From: Bacillota bacterium
Lineage (GTDB): Bacteria > Bacillota > Clostridia > Lachnospirales > Lachnospiraceae
Direction of reading: 5' to 3'
NCBI GenBank assembly: GCA_023425485.1
Contig: JAFACO010000006.1
Span: 1 to 5,756 of the forward strand
Length of the DNA stretch: 5,756 nucleotides
Part shown: piece by piece, positions 1 to 5,756 of the stretch
How positions within the stretch are numbered: the first letter of the stretch is position 1
How the letters are laid out: every line of letters begins with the position of its first letter
Program-made: the position numbers and the translations under genes
The notes under the pieces: generated by a model
The model's database searches: none
What the model was told of the DNA's origin: nothing
What the model saw: only the letters and a program-made list of their open reading frames with translations

Positions 1-180
1 TCATTGTATGAATTGGGAGAATTGCTTAGAAAAGCAATTCCTGGTTTTGAATATGAGTTTACCAACATTGAAGGCTGTGTTCCCCCATATATGAAGGTGG
101 AAACTGCATCGAAGTATTACAATTGGATTGCATACAATAATATTATAAGCCAAATAGAAAAGACTATAAAAAGATTTGAG
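1..180 (+). other. C-terminal remnant of an SDR (NAD-dependent epimerase/dehydratase-like) domain within the pelD frame
   Basis: The first ~59 residues visible in the pelD frame lie before the first membrane helix and do not look like a membrane-protein leader. The pattern is a helix with a Pro-Gly turn (RKAIPGFEYEF), then a segment with ASKYYNWI, then an amphipathic helix (IISQIEKTIKRF). This resembles the last part of extended SDR sugar-nucleotide epimerases, where a substrate-domain strand is followed by an 'LGW-P...sleeGi..ti' type ending. The Rossmann motif GxxGxxG and the YxxxK catalytic pair would lie upstream, outside the window. The call rests on short pattern similarity only; a stand-alone cytosolic extension is the alternative. 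Confidence 0.55.
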
Positions 181-1470
181 TCAAATAATCCCAAAAGAAT
201 ATCATTTTTAAAAAGGTTCTACGAAAAGGTCAGAAAGAACCATTTTATTTTAGCTACACTGGAATTGATTCTAGGATTTGCATTAATGCAATTTTTAAAC
301 TTCCTATCCTCGACTGATGTTCAATATCGATATGTTGATTTCAGGCTACTATTTGTCGTTTTCTTTGGAAGTATATACGGAATCAGGGTAGGAATGATAG
401 CAGTTTTATTAGCTATAGCTTCCTGCTTACTAAGTTATTATAATACAAACCTGGACTGGCGATTATTGTTTTATAACATTGATAACTGGCTACCATTTCT
501 TATCTATTTCGCTGCGGGTGTAATTACAGGTTATGTAAAGGATAAAAGTGCAAGCGTACTTGAGTTGGAAAAAGAACAACGGAGTACAATGGAAGAACGT
601 TATGTTTTTTTATATGAATTATACGATCAGACGTTGAAAAATAAGAGGCAGTATCAGGACCAGCTGTTGAGTTATAGAAATAGCTTTGGTAGAATTTATA
701 ACATAACAAAGCGTTTAGATAATGTCATCCCTGATTCAGTCGTTCATGAAGCTGTTGTTATTCTTGAGGATCTGCTGCAAAACCAAACAATATCTATCTA
801 TACCGTAAATCAAACCGTAACTTATGCGAGATTGTGGGTAAGTTCAAAGAACATTAGCAATACTGTCCAAAGCTCTATAAGCCTAACCAGCTTTAGGCTC
901 ATGCTGAGTGATATAAAGAGGGACGATATATGGTGTAATAAAGAGCTTATCGACGGGTATCCCGCTTACTGCGCCCCAGTATTTTGTAATGAAAAAATCA
1001 TAGCTTTGATCATGATAAATGAAGTCCGTTATGAACAAATGACAACTTACTATTATAATTTAATTAAAGTCCTGTGTGGACTGATTAAAGATTCCTTGAT
1101 TCGTGCGCTGAATTATCATAGCGCTATAGAAGATAAAATATTCATTGAAGGAACTCGAATATATAAGTATAGCCAGTTTGAAGATTTGTTGGCGGCTAAG
1201 CAAAAGATGCGTGGCGACAATGTAGCCAATTATGAATTGCTTCGAATCGACAAAAGATACAAAGATATAACCACTTTGTTTAACATTATTGAAAAATGGA
1301 TAAGATCAACGGATATTATCGGGCAGGGAAGGGACGGATATATATATATAATATTATCCCAAGTTGAGCATGAAAGTATGAATCTGGTAATAGAAAGGTT
1401 TTTAAAAAACGGAATTTCATGCACTTCTGTTAACGGAGTTGCAATTCCAGAAAGGCAATACCAAAGGTAA
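1..1470 (+). CDS. pelD: PelD-type c-di-GMP receptor with N-terminal SDR-like tail (5' partial)
   Basis: This is the inner-membrane receptor that switches on Pel polysaccharide synthesis when it binds cyclic di-GMP. Residues are counted from the TTG at base 4; the frame is open to the left edge (a Ser codon precedes it), so the true start is probably upstream. Seen: four hydrophobic segments at about 81-101, 112-128, 129-146 and 160-178; a charged helical, coiled-coil-like stretch at 180-225; a GAF-like region at about 230-365; and a GGDEF-like region at about 380-480. In the last, R434-S-T-D437 matches the RxxD inhibitory site and lies exactly five residues before the position of GGDEF, which here reads RDGYI (443-447). 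The domain should therefore bind c-di-GMP but not make it, as in Pseudomonas PelD. Residues 1-59 resemble the end of an NAD-dependent epimerase, which Pseudomonas PelD lacks. The stop lies 4 bases before pelE. Family assignment is strong given pelE, pelF and pelG downstream; the fusion is inferred. Confidence 0.88.
   Translation, partial: SLYELGELLRKAIPGFEYEFTNIEGCVPPYMKVETASKYYNWIAYNNIISQIEKTIKRFESNNPKRISFLKRFYEKVRKNHFILATLELILGFALMQFLNFLSSTDVQYRYVDFRLLFVVFFGSIYGIRVGMIAVLLAIASCLLSYYNTNLDWRLLFYNIDNWLPFLIYFAAGVITGYVKDKSASVLELEKEQRSTMEERYVFLYELYDQTLKNKRQYQDQLLSYRNSFGRIYNITKRLDNVIPDSVVHEAVVILEDLLQNQTISIYTVNQTVTYARLWVSSKNISNTVQSSISLTSFRLMLSDIKRDDIWCNKELIDGYPAYCAPVFCNEKIIALIMINEVRYEQMTTYYYNLIKVLCGLIKDSLIRALNYHSAIEDKIFIEGTRIYKYSQFEDLLAAKQKMRGDNVANYELLRIDKRYKDITTLFNIIEKWIRSTDIIGQGRDGYIYIILSQVEHESMNLVIERFLKNGISCTSVNGVAIPERQYQR
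1303..1344 (+). other. c-di-GMP inhibitory site RxxD plus degenerate GGDEF motif in PelD
   Basis: These codons cover R434-S-T-D437, five spacer residues (IIGQG), then RDGYI where an active diguanylate cyclase has GGDEF or GGEEF. The RxxD-x5-GGDEF spacing is that of canonical I-sites such as the one in PleD. The Gly-Gly and Glu needed for GTP binding and catalysis are gone, while both charged I-site residues are kept. This is the signature of a receptor rather than an enzyme. Confidence 0.82.
1463..1467 (+). promoter_or_regulatory. Ribosome binding site for pelE
   Basis: AAAGG lies 7 bases before the ATG at 1475, inside the last codons of pelD. It favours this ATG over the in-frame TTG at 1439. 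The TTG would overlap pelD by 32 bases, has a GGAG directly abutting it with no spacer, and would add a polar leader before the first membrane helix. Confidence 0.6.
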
Positions 1471-1474
1471 AGAT

Positions 1475-2413
1475 ATGGATGATCGTTTGATATATCTTAT
1501 AGTGTCTATACAATTGTTATGCTGTGGAGTTTGCTTCATATTATCAAAGCTTCGTATTATACGTACAAATTCAGCCCTGCTTCCCATGGTTCTATTAATC
1601 CCTGTTTTCGGCATGATGTGTTTGTTCTTCGCGGAAATGATGAGTCATAGTCAACGAGGACCTAAAGAGTTTTCCTCAGAACTGCCTGCTTACAGTAACA
1701 GCGGATATGCCAGGATTGATATTGACGAAGGAGATAAGCCAGGTGCTGTTGTTCCTCTGGAAGAAGCGATACTGATTAACGATGTTCAGACACGGCGAAA
1801 AGTTATGATTGATATTTTACATCGTGATCCAGCCCAATATCTCGATTTACTTAAAGTCGCCCGTTCAAATGAAGATGTGGAAGTTACGCACTATGCCACA
1901 ACGACAATCATTGAAATCCAAAGAGGCTTTGAATTAGAGATTCAACATAAATCCTTTCTGGTTAAGAACAATCCGTCTGATATAGTTTTGCTTGATGATT
2001 ATATTGATGCGCTTAATAGATATATTAATAGCGGTTTAATCGAGGGTCATTTACTCGTCAAGCAGCGAATGCTTATTATGCAGATTCTACTAAAAAGGCT
2101 AGAGTTAGATCCATATGATAAAAAGACTTACTTTAAAGTTATTGAAAACGATTCTGCACTGCATAGGTATGCCGGGGCAGAACAAGCCTTTCAGAAATTG
2201 ATACAGTATTGGCCAGAGGATGAAAATGTTTGGCTGGCTGGCATACGAATTTATATGGAAAGCAATAACAAACAACAAAAGGTCAAAATTCTCGAAAAAA
2301 TTAAAATGATGCCAATCAAGTGGAGTTCCAAAGGAAAAGAGAGATTAAAATTTCTTTACGGAGAAGATATTCTAAAAATGCTCGCTGCTACAAGCGCGAA
2401 CAGCGGTGCATAA
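1475..2413 (+). CDS. pelE: PelE, membrane-anchored TPR-like scaffold of the Pel synthase
   Basis: A 312-residue protein from the ATG at 1475, close in size to Pseudomonas PelE. Two hydrophobic helices open it (about 5-24 and 32-53), with a basic connection between them. A linker rich in Pro, Ser and acidic residues follows (about 57-95), then a mainly helical soluble part to the end. Repeated helix pairs with alanine and large hydrophobic positions (e.g. around 172-210 and 228-275, the latter with a YAGAEQAFQKLIQYWPED stretch) look like TPR repeats. PelE has no known catalytic activity; in Pseudomonas it sits in the inner-membrane complex with PelD, PelF and PelG, probably as an adaptor. Sequence similarity in this family is low, so the call leans on topology, length, TPR-like helices and position between pelD and the deacetylase gene. 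No signal cleavage site or catalytic motif was seen. Confidence 0.8.
   Translation: MDDRLIYLIVSIQLLCCGVCFILSKLRIIRTNSALLPMVLLIPVFGMMCLFFAEMMSHSQRGPKEFSSELPAYSNSGYARIDIDEGDKPGAVVPLEEAILINDVQTRRKVMIDILHRDPAQYLDLLKVARSNEDVEVTHYATTTIIEIQRGFELEIQHKSFLVKNNPSDIVLLDDYIDALNRYINSGLIEGHLLVKQRMLIMQILLKRLELDPYDKKTYFKVIENDSALHRYAGAEQAFQKLIQYWPEDENVWLAGIRIYMESNNKQQKVKILEKIKMMPIKWSSKGKERLKFLYGEDILKMLAATSANSGA
2405..2408 (+). promoter_or_regulatory. Weak ribosome binding site for the PelA-type deacetylase gene
   Basis: GGTG, 6 bases before the ATG at 2415, is the only purine-rich match upstream of this gene. It lies inside the last codons of pelE, whose stop ends one base before this ATG, so expression probably depends on ribosomes arriving from pelE. 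An in-frame GTG at 2406 is an alternative start that adds three residues and overlaps pelE by 8 bases. Confidence 0.35.
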
Positions 2414-2414
2414 T

Positions 2415-4241
2415 ATGAGAAAGTATGGTGGATTCAACAAGATGCTCCTGCCTCTTGTGGGTATGTCCATATTAGCTCTTCTGCTTTTTGTTAAACAAGG
2501 AGGTATGCAGTACGACATCATATCTTCAACAAGGGGATTTATACCAGATACTGTATTTAACGTTGCAAAACCTGAATCATCCAAGGAATGTATTACTTTA
2601 TTCAACTCTGATGAAGCTTATAGTGAAGACATATATAATAATATTAGTTTTGTGATGTCAAGCATGAGTATAAATTTCGATGCTGTTGATCTTGCTGTGG
2701 ATGAGTTTCCGGAATTAAACCAATATAGAACTTTAATTCTATCGTTTGCAGATGTATCAGCTGTTCAGCGATCCTTACCTGCTATATTTAGCTGGGCTAA
2801 TCAGGGGGGAAGGCTCTTGTTCGCTGAATCCATTGAGCCATCCCTTGCTCTTTCGAAAATCAGTTACAAGCTGGGTATTACCCAAAGCGACGCACAATTT
2901 GTAACTGTGAATAAAGTTAAGATATTGACAGACTTCATGCTGGGCGGTAAGGGAAACGAGTATATCTGGGGTAACAATAATCGCTATGCTCTGATGGAAC
3001 AACTGGATAGCACTTGCACGATACACTTGAAATCAGGAGGAGATACCGAAGTTCCATTGCTATGGGAGAGGGAATACGGGAAAGGAAGAATTATTGTTAA
3101 TAATAATGATGCGTTTAGTCAAAAACAGTCACGCGGCCTCATTGCAGCTGTGTACAGCCTCCTCGACGATGTCTGTGTATATCCAGTAATCAATGCTTCA
3201 ATGTTTTTGATTGACGATTTCCCCGCCCCAATATCGGATGGTTATAACGAATGGATCTACAGAGATTATAAAATGAGTACCGATAGCTTCTATACAAATA
3301 TATGGTTCCCAAACATTATGATGTTAGGTAGTAAATACAATCTATCATTTACCGGTATGTTACTCGAAACATACGAAGATGATATTGAAAGCCCGTTCAG
3401 CTCCACTAAAAACACAGACCGCATGAAATATTTCGGCGATTTGCTTCTAAAAAACGATCACGAGATAGGTTTACAGGGCTATAACCATCAGCCCTTTGTT
3501 CTCAAAGATACTTATTATCCAAGTTCACTGGATTATAAGAAGTGGAATACAGTTGAGGATATGAAGAGCGCAACTGCTGAAGCAATGCGCTTTGCGAAAG
3601 AGCTGTTTCCCAATCTGGAGATAAAAAGCTATATCGCTCCTTCGTATATTTTATCAAAGGAAGCGAGAGAGATGATAAAAGAACACTTCCCGCAAATAAC
3701 AGCGATCTCTTGTTCTTATCTTGGATATCAAGATGGGCTGTCCAACGGACAGGAGTTCGATGTTGGCAAAGATGGAATAGTAAATGTCCCGCATCTAATA
3801 TCAGATAGTTCTTTTAATGATGATGCCAGGTGGCTGGCAATTAACGAAATCAATTTCCATTACATAAATTCTTTGATACTGGACCCAACGACCATACTTG
3901 ATCCTAAGTATGGCGAAACAGAAGGGTGGGAGAATTCACTGCAATCACTCGATCAATATTTTAGCTGGTTATACGATTCTGCAAAAGGAATACGGAATCT
4001 CACAATGCAAGAAGGCGCAATGTCTGTCCAACGCTATTGTAACCTTCGCGTCAAGAAAACCTTAACGGACGGAAAGATCAAAATAAAACTATGGGGTTTA
4101 TATGACGATGCATGGCTTTTAATGAGGTGTCGTGTTGGTGGATTAAGCATAATAAACGGCGGAACGTTATCACCTTTAAGCGGCGGGCTCTACCTATTGC
4201 ATGCAACGGATGATGATATAGAAATAAAGACTGAGAGATGA
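2415..4241 (+). CDS. pelA: Membrane-anchored PelA-like polysaccharide deacetylase (no hydrolase domain)
   Basis: A predicted extracellular deacetylase of 608 residues from the ATG at 2415, expected to remove acetyl groups from the Pel amino-sugar polymer. Residues 8-27 form a single hydrophobic anchor after a short basic N-terminus. Residues ~57-255 look like an alpha/beta domain of the glutamine-amidotransferase-like type (a strand near 107-113, then WANQGGRLLFAES, and later EREYGKGRIIVNNND). Residues ~260-490 carry deacetylase-like motifs: FLIDDFP with D267/D268, HEIGLQGYNH with H358, IAPSY at 407-411, and FHYIN with H482. The end (~537-606) is beta-rich. Pseudomonas PelA joins a glycoside hydrolase to a deacetylase; here the hydrolase is absent, as in Gram-positive pelDEADAFG operons, where the gene is called pelA-DA. 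The layout also resembles DUF2194 proteins, from memory. Odd point: Gln354 sits where the first His of a CE4-style HxxxH would be. Deacetylase role likely; activity not assured. Confidence 0.82.
   Translation: MRKYGGFNKMLLPLVGMSILALLLFVKQGGMQYDIISSTRGFIPDTVFNVAKPESSKECITLFNSDEAYSEDIYNNISFVMSSMSINFDAVDLAVDEFPELNQYRTLILSFADVSAVQRSLPAIFSWANQGGRLLFAESIEPSLALSKISYKLGITQSDAQFVTVNKVKILTDFMLGGKGNEYIWGNNNRYALMEQLDSTCTIHLKSGGDTEVPLLWEREYGKGRIIVNNNDAFSQKQSRGLIAAVYSLLDDVCVYPVINASMFLIDDFPAPISDGYNEWIYRDYKMSTDSFYTNIWFPNIMMLGSKYNLSFTGMLLETYEDDIESPFSSTKNTDRMKYFGDLLLKNDHEIGLQGYNHQPFVLKDTYYPSSLDYKKWNTVEDMKSATAEAMRFAKELFPNLEIKSYIAPSYILSKEAREMIKEHFPQITAISCSYLGYQDGLSNGQEFDVGKDGIVNVPHLISDSSFNDDARWLAINEINFHYINSLILDPTTILDPKYGETEGWENSLQSLDQYFSWLYDSAKGIRNLTMQEGAMSVQRYCNLRVKKTLTDGKIKIKLWGLYDDAWLLMRCRVGGLSIINGGTLSPLSGGLYLLHATDDDIEIKTER
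4233..4237 (+). promoter_or_regulatory. Ribosome binding site for pelF
   Basis: GAGAG lies at the very end of the deacetylase gene, 4 bases before the ATG at 4242 and 10 bases before a second in-frame ATG at 4248. The spacing suits 4248 slightly better; the two starts differ by only two residues (MYM), so the product is barely affected. Confidence 0.4.
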
Positions 4242-5663
4242 ATGTACATGATCATTTGTATGATACTTGAAGGATGCTATCCCTATGTACGAGGAGGGGT
4301 ATCTGGCTGGACGGATGGTTATATCAGAGCTATGTCAGAACATTCATTTATTCTTTGGACGATTGCTACATCTGATGAAAGCCGGGGGAATTTTAAATAT
4401 AAGCTTCCGCCAAATGTTATTGATGTACAGGAGGTATTTCTGGATTCTGCATTAAAAAGACAGTACTCTAAAAATAAAATGCCCAAATTTTCATCTGTTG
4501 AAATTGGACATATACAAAAACTAATAAATGCGACAAACCCAGACTGGGAGAGGCTCTTCCATTGTTTTAGCAAGACTTCAGAAAATCCGGTATTGTTCCT
4601 GATGAGCGAACAATTCCTGCAAATTGCAAAGCAACTATGTATAAGTAAACTACAGAGCATAGCTTTCACTGAATTGTTTTATTGTTTACGGTCAATGCTG
4701 TTACCATTAATCTACTTAATGGGGCAGCCGATACCGATGGCGGATATATATCATTCCACCGCTACGGGATTTAGCGGTATATTGGGCGCCATGGGGAAAT
4801 GGAAATATCAGAAACCATTCATTCTAACGGAGCATGGTATTTATACCCGTGAGCGCGAGGAAGAGATTCTGCGTTCCAAGTGGGTTGGCCCCAACTTTAA
4901 AGATTTATGGATTCAACTTTTTCATATGCTTTCTCAGTGCGCTTATTCCAAAGCGGATGTGGTAACGTCGTTGTTTGAAAGAGCAAAAGAGACTCAAATA
5001 CAATTAGGATGTAACCCTGACAAATGTCGGGTAATAAAAAACGGGATAGATTACGATAAGTTTGCGTCCATACCATTAAAGGCGCCGAATGGATTCATAG
5101 ATATTGGAGCTATTGTCCGCATAGCGCCAATAAAGGATATCAAGACGATGGTATATTCCTTTGCGGAACTCAAGCATGATTTTCCAAAGGCACGGCTGCA
5201 TATTCTGGGAGATACGGATGATAAAGAATATTACAATGAGTGTGTCGCATTGATTGCAAATCTAGAGGTACAGGATATTGTTCTTGTAGGGAATACGGAC
5301 GTTAAGGCGTATTTGGAAAAACTTGATTTTACGATATTGACAAGCATATCCGAGGGACAACCTTTGGCCGTAATCGAATCATTAGCAGCAGGCAGGCCTT
5401 GCATCGTAACCGATGTAGGAAGCTGCAGAGAGCTGGTTGAAGGAGATAAAGATGACACAATTGGCGCAGCAGGTATCTGCATTCCACCAATGCACAGAGC
5501 CGCACTGACAAATGCCATGCTTCATCTTTGTACAAACGAAAGCATCCGTAGTTCTATGGGTATAGCTGGAAAGCAACGAATTAAGAACCTGTATACGCAT
5601 AAAAAGATGATCGAAACATATGAGAGTGTATATAGAAAGGCGCAAATGAAATGGCCGGAATAG
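4242..5663 (+). CDS. pelF: PelF, GT4-family glycosyltransferase that polymerises Pel
   Basis: A cytosolic GT-B fold glycosyltransferase of 473 residues that builds the Pel chain from UDP-sugars; Pseudomonas PelF is slightly longer and uses UDP-GlcNAc/GalNAc. The N-terminal Rossmann half opens with the PelF hallmark LEGCYPYVRGGVSGW (9-23). Further on it has ADIYHSTATGFSGILGA (167-183) and LTEHGIYTREREEEI (195-209). The C-terminal half has the donor-site signature with R293 and K298 in VRIAPIKDIKT, ILGD at 321-324, and the GT4 EX7E pair E371 and E379 in SEGQPLAVIES, followed by GRPCIVTDVGSCRELVEG. All expected catalytic positions look intact. There is no signal peptide or membrane helix, so it must be held at the membrane by PelD, PelE and PelG. 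It begins directly after the deacetylase stop codon and overlaps pelG by 13 bases. The family call is very secure. Confidence 0.96.
   Translation: MYMIICMILEGCYPYVRGGVSGWTDGYIRAMSEHSFILWTIATSDESRGNFKYKLPPNVIDVQEVFLDSALKRQYSKNKMPKFSSVEIGHIQKLINATNPDWERLFHCFSKTSENPVLFLMSEQFLQIAKQLCISKLQSIAFTELFYCLRSMLLPLIYLMGQPIPMADIYHSTATGFSGILGAMGKWKYQKPFILTEHGIYTREREEEILRSKWVGPNFKDLWIQLFHMLSQCAYSKADVVTSLFERAKETQIQLGCNPDKCRVIKNGIDYDKFASIPLKAPNGFIDIGAIVRIAPIKDIKTMVYSFAELKHDFPKARLHILGDTDDKEYYNECVALIANLEVQDIVLVGNTDVKAYLEKLDFTILTSISEGQPLAVIESLAAGRPCIVTDVGSCRELVEGDKDDTIGAAGICIPPMHRAALTNAMLHLCTNESIRSSMGIAGKQRIKNLYTHKKMIETYESVYRKAQMKWPE
5636..5640 (+). promoter_or_regulatory. Ribosome binding site for pelG
   Basis: AAAGG within the last codons of pelF, 10 bases before the pelG ATG at 5651. 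The position supports the overlapping start and suggests translational coupling between the polymerase and the transporter subunit. Confidence 0.5.
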
Positions 5664-5756
5664 GTTTCGAACTCAAAAAGTTGTTTGTTCATAAAGGTAT
5701 ACTGGAAAATATAAAAGCATATGGACTATCTGGTGTTGTTTGCACCGGTCCCATGT
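5651..5756 (+). CDS. pelG: PelG, integral membrane transporter subunit of the Pel synthase (3' partial)
   Basis: Only the first 35 codons are in the window. The start MAGIGFELKKLF is the characteristic N-terminus of PelG proteins. It is followed by a short amphipathic stretch (VHKGILENIKAY) and the start of the first hydrophobic segment (GLSGVVCTGPM), where the window ends. PelG is a many-helix inner-membrane protein distantly related to Wzx/MATE-type flippases; full members are roughly 450 residues. It is thought to carry the growing Pel chain across the membrane together with PelD, PelE and PelF. The frame is +2 relative to pelF and overlaps its end by 13 bases. Identification from so few residues is firm because the N-terminal motif is distinctive and the gene directly follows pelF. 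Confidence 0.92.
   Translation, partial: MAGIGFELKKLFVHKGILENIKAYGLSGVVCTGPM

Noticed and set aside
880..899. Hairpin-capable inverted repeat, 7-base stem AGCCTAA/TTAGGCT with a 6-base loop
   Set aside because: It lies in the middle of the pelD GAF-like coding region, has no following T-run and is short enough to arise by chance.
1337..1356. Run of alternating A/T (ATATATATATAATATTAT-like)
   Set aside because: It encodes the conserved hydrophobic strand YIYIIL of the degenerate GGDEF domain; AT-rich codon choice explains it.
1439..1474. TTG at 1439 as the start of pelE
   Set aside because: The ATG at 1475 has a better-spaced ribosome binding site and puts the first membrane helix at the N-terminus as usual for PelE; the extra 12 residues overlap pelD.
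2925..2930. TTGACA, a perfect -35 hexamer
   Set aside because: No TATAAT-like sequence at 16-18 bases downstream, and it sits inside the deacetylase gene.
4319..4669. 116-codon open frame on the - strand, antisense to pelF
   Set aside because: It overlaps well-conserved pelF coding sequence, and its translation is Cys/Ser-rich with no recognisable motif, as expected of an antisense shadow.
5337..5342. Second TTGACA hexamer, upstream of pelG
   Set aside because: No -10 match at the right spacing; it encodes part of the conserved PelF strand before the EX7E motif.
5231..5645. Three overlapping - strand open frames near the pelF 3' end
   Set aside because: They lie opposite the catalytic core of PelF, overlap one another in different frames, and lack ribosome binding sites and protein-like composition.

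Overview
The window is almost wall-to-wall coding on the + strand. It holds five consecutive genes that read as a Gram-positive-type Pel exopolysaccharide operon, in the order pelD (5' end missing), pelE, pelA-deacetylase, pelF, pelG (3' end missing). The DNA is AT-rich, and the genes are packed as an operon: a 4-base gap, a 1-base gap, a 0-base gap and a 13-base overlap. No PelB- or PelC-like outer-membrane export gene is present. The PelA-like protein lacks the N-terminal glycoside hydrolase half of the Pseudomonas protein and instead starts with a membrane anchor. All of this fits a low-GC Firmicute (Bacilli or Clostridia). Species and genus cannot be assigned from the window.

Layout: 1-1470 is the C-terminal part of a PelD-type cyclic-di-GMP receptor. 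It has four membrane segments, a helical linker, a GAF-like region and a degenerate GGDEF domain that keeps the RxxD inhibitory site. Upstream of the membrane segments the same reading frame carries what looks like the tail of an NAD-dependent epimerase/dehydratase (SDR) domain, and the frame is open to the left edge. The complete protein is therefore probably an SDR-PelD fusion whose catalytic part lies outside the window. 1475-2413 is PelE (two membrane helices plus a helical TPR-like cytosolic part). 2415-4241 is a membrane-anchored polysaccharide deacetylase related to the PelA deacetylase domain. 4242-5663 is the PelF GT4-family glycosyltransferase. 5651-5756 is the first 35 codons of PelG, the membrane transporter subunit.

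Working model, inferred from characterised Pel systems: PelD senses c-di-GMP and assembles with PelE, PelF and PelG at the membrane. PelF polymerises an amino-sugar chain from UDP-sugars, PelG carries it across the membrane, and the anchored PelA-type enzyme deacetylates it outside to make a cationic biofilm polymer. The SDR domain fused to PelD could make or interconvert the nucleotide-sugar precursor at the synthase itself. No promoter, terminator, RNA gene, CRISPR array, insertion sequence or long repeat was seen, and no non-coding stretch exceeds a few bases.
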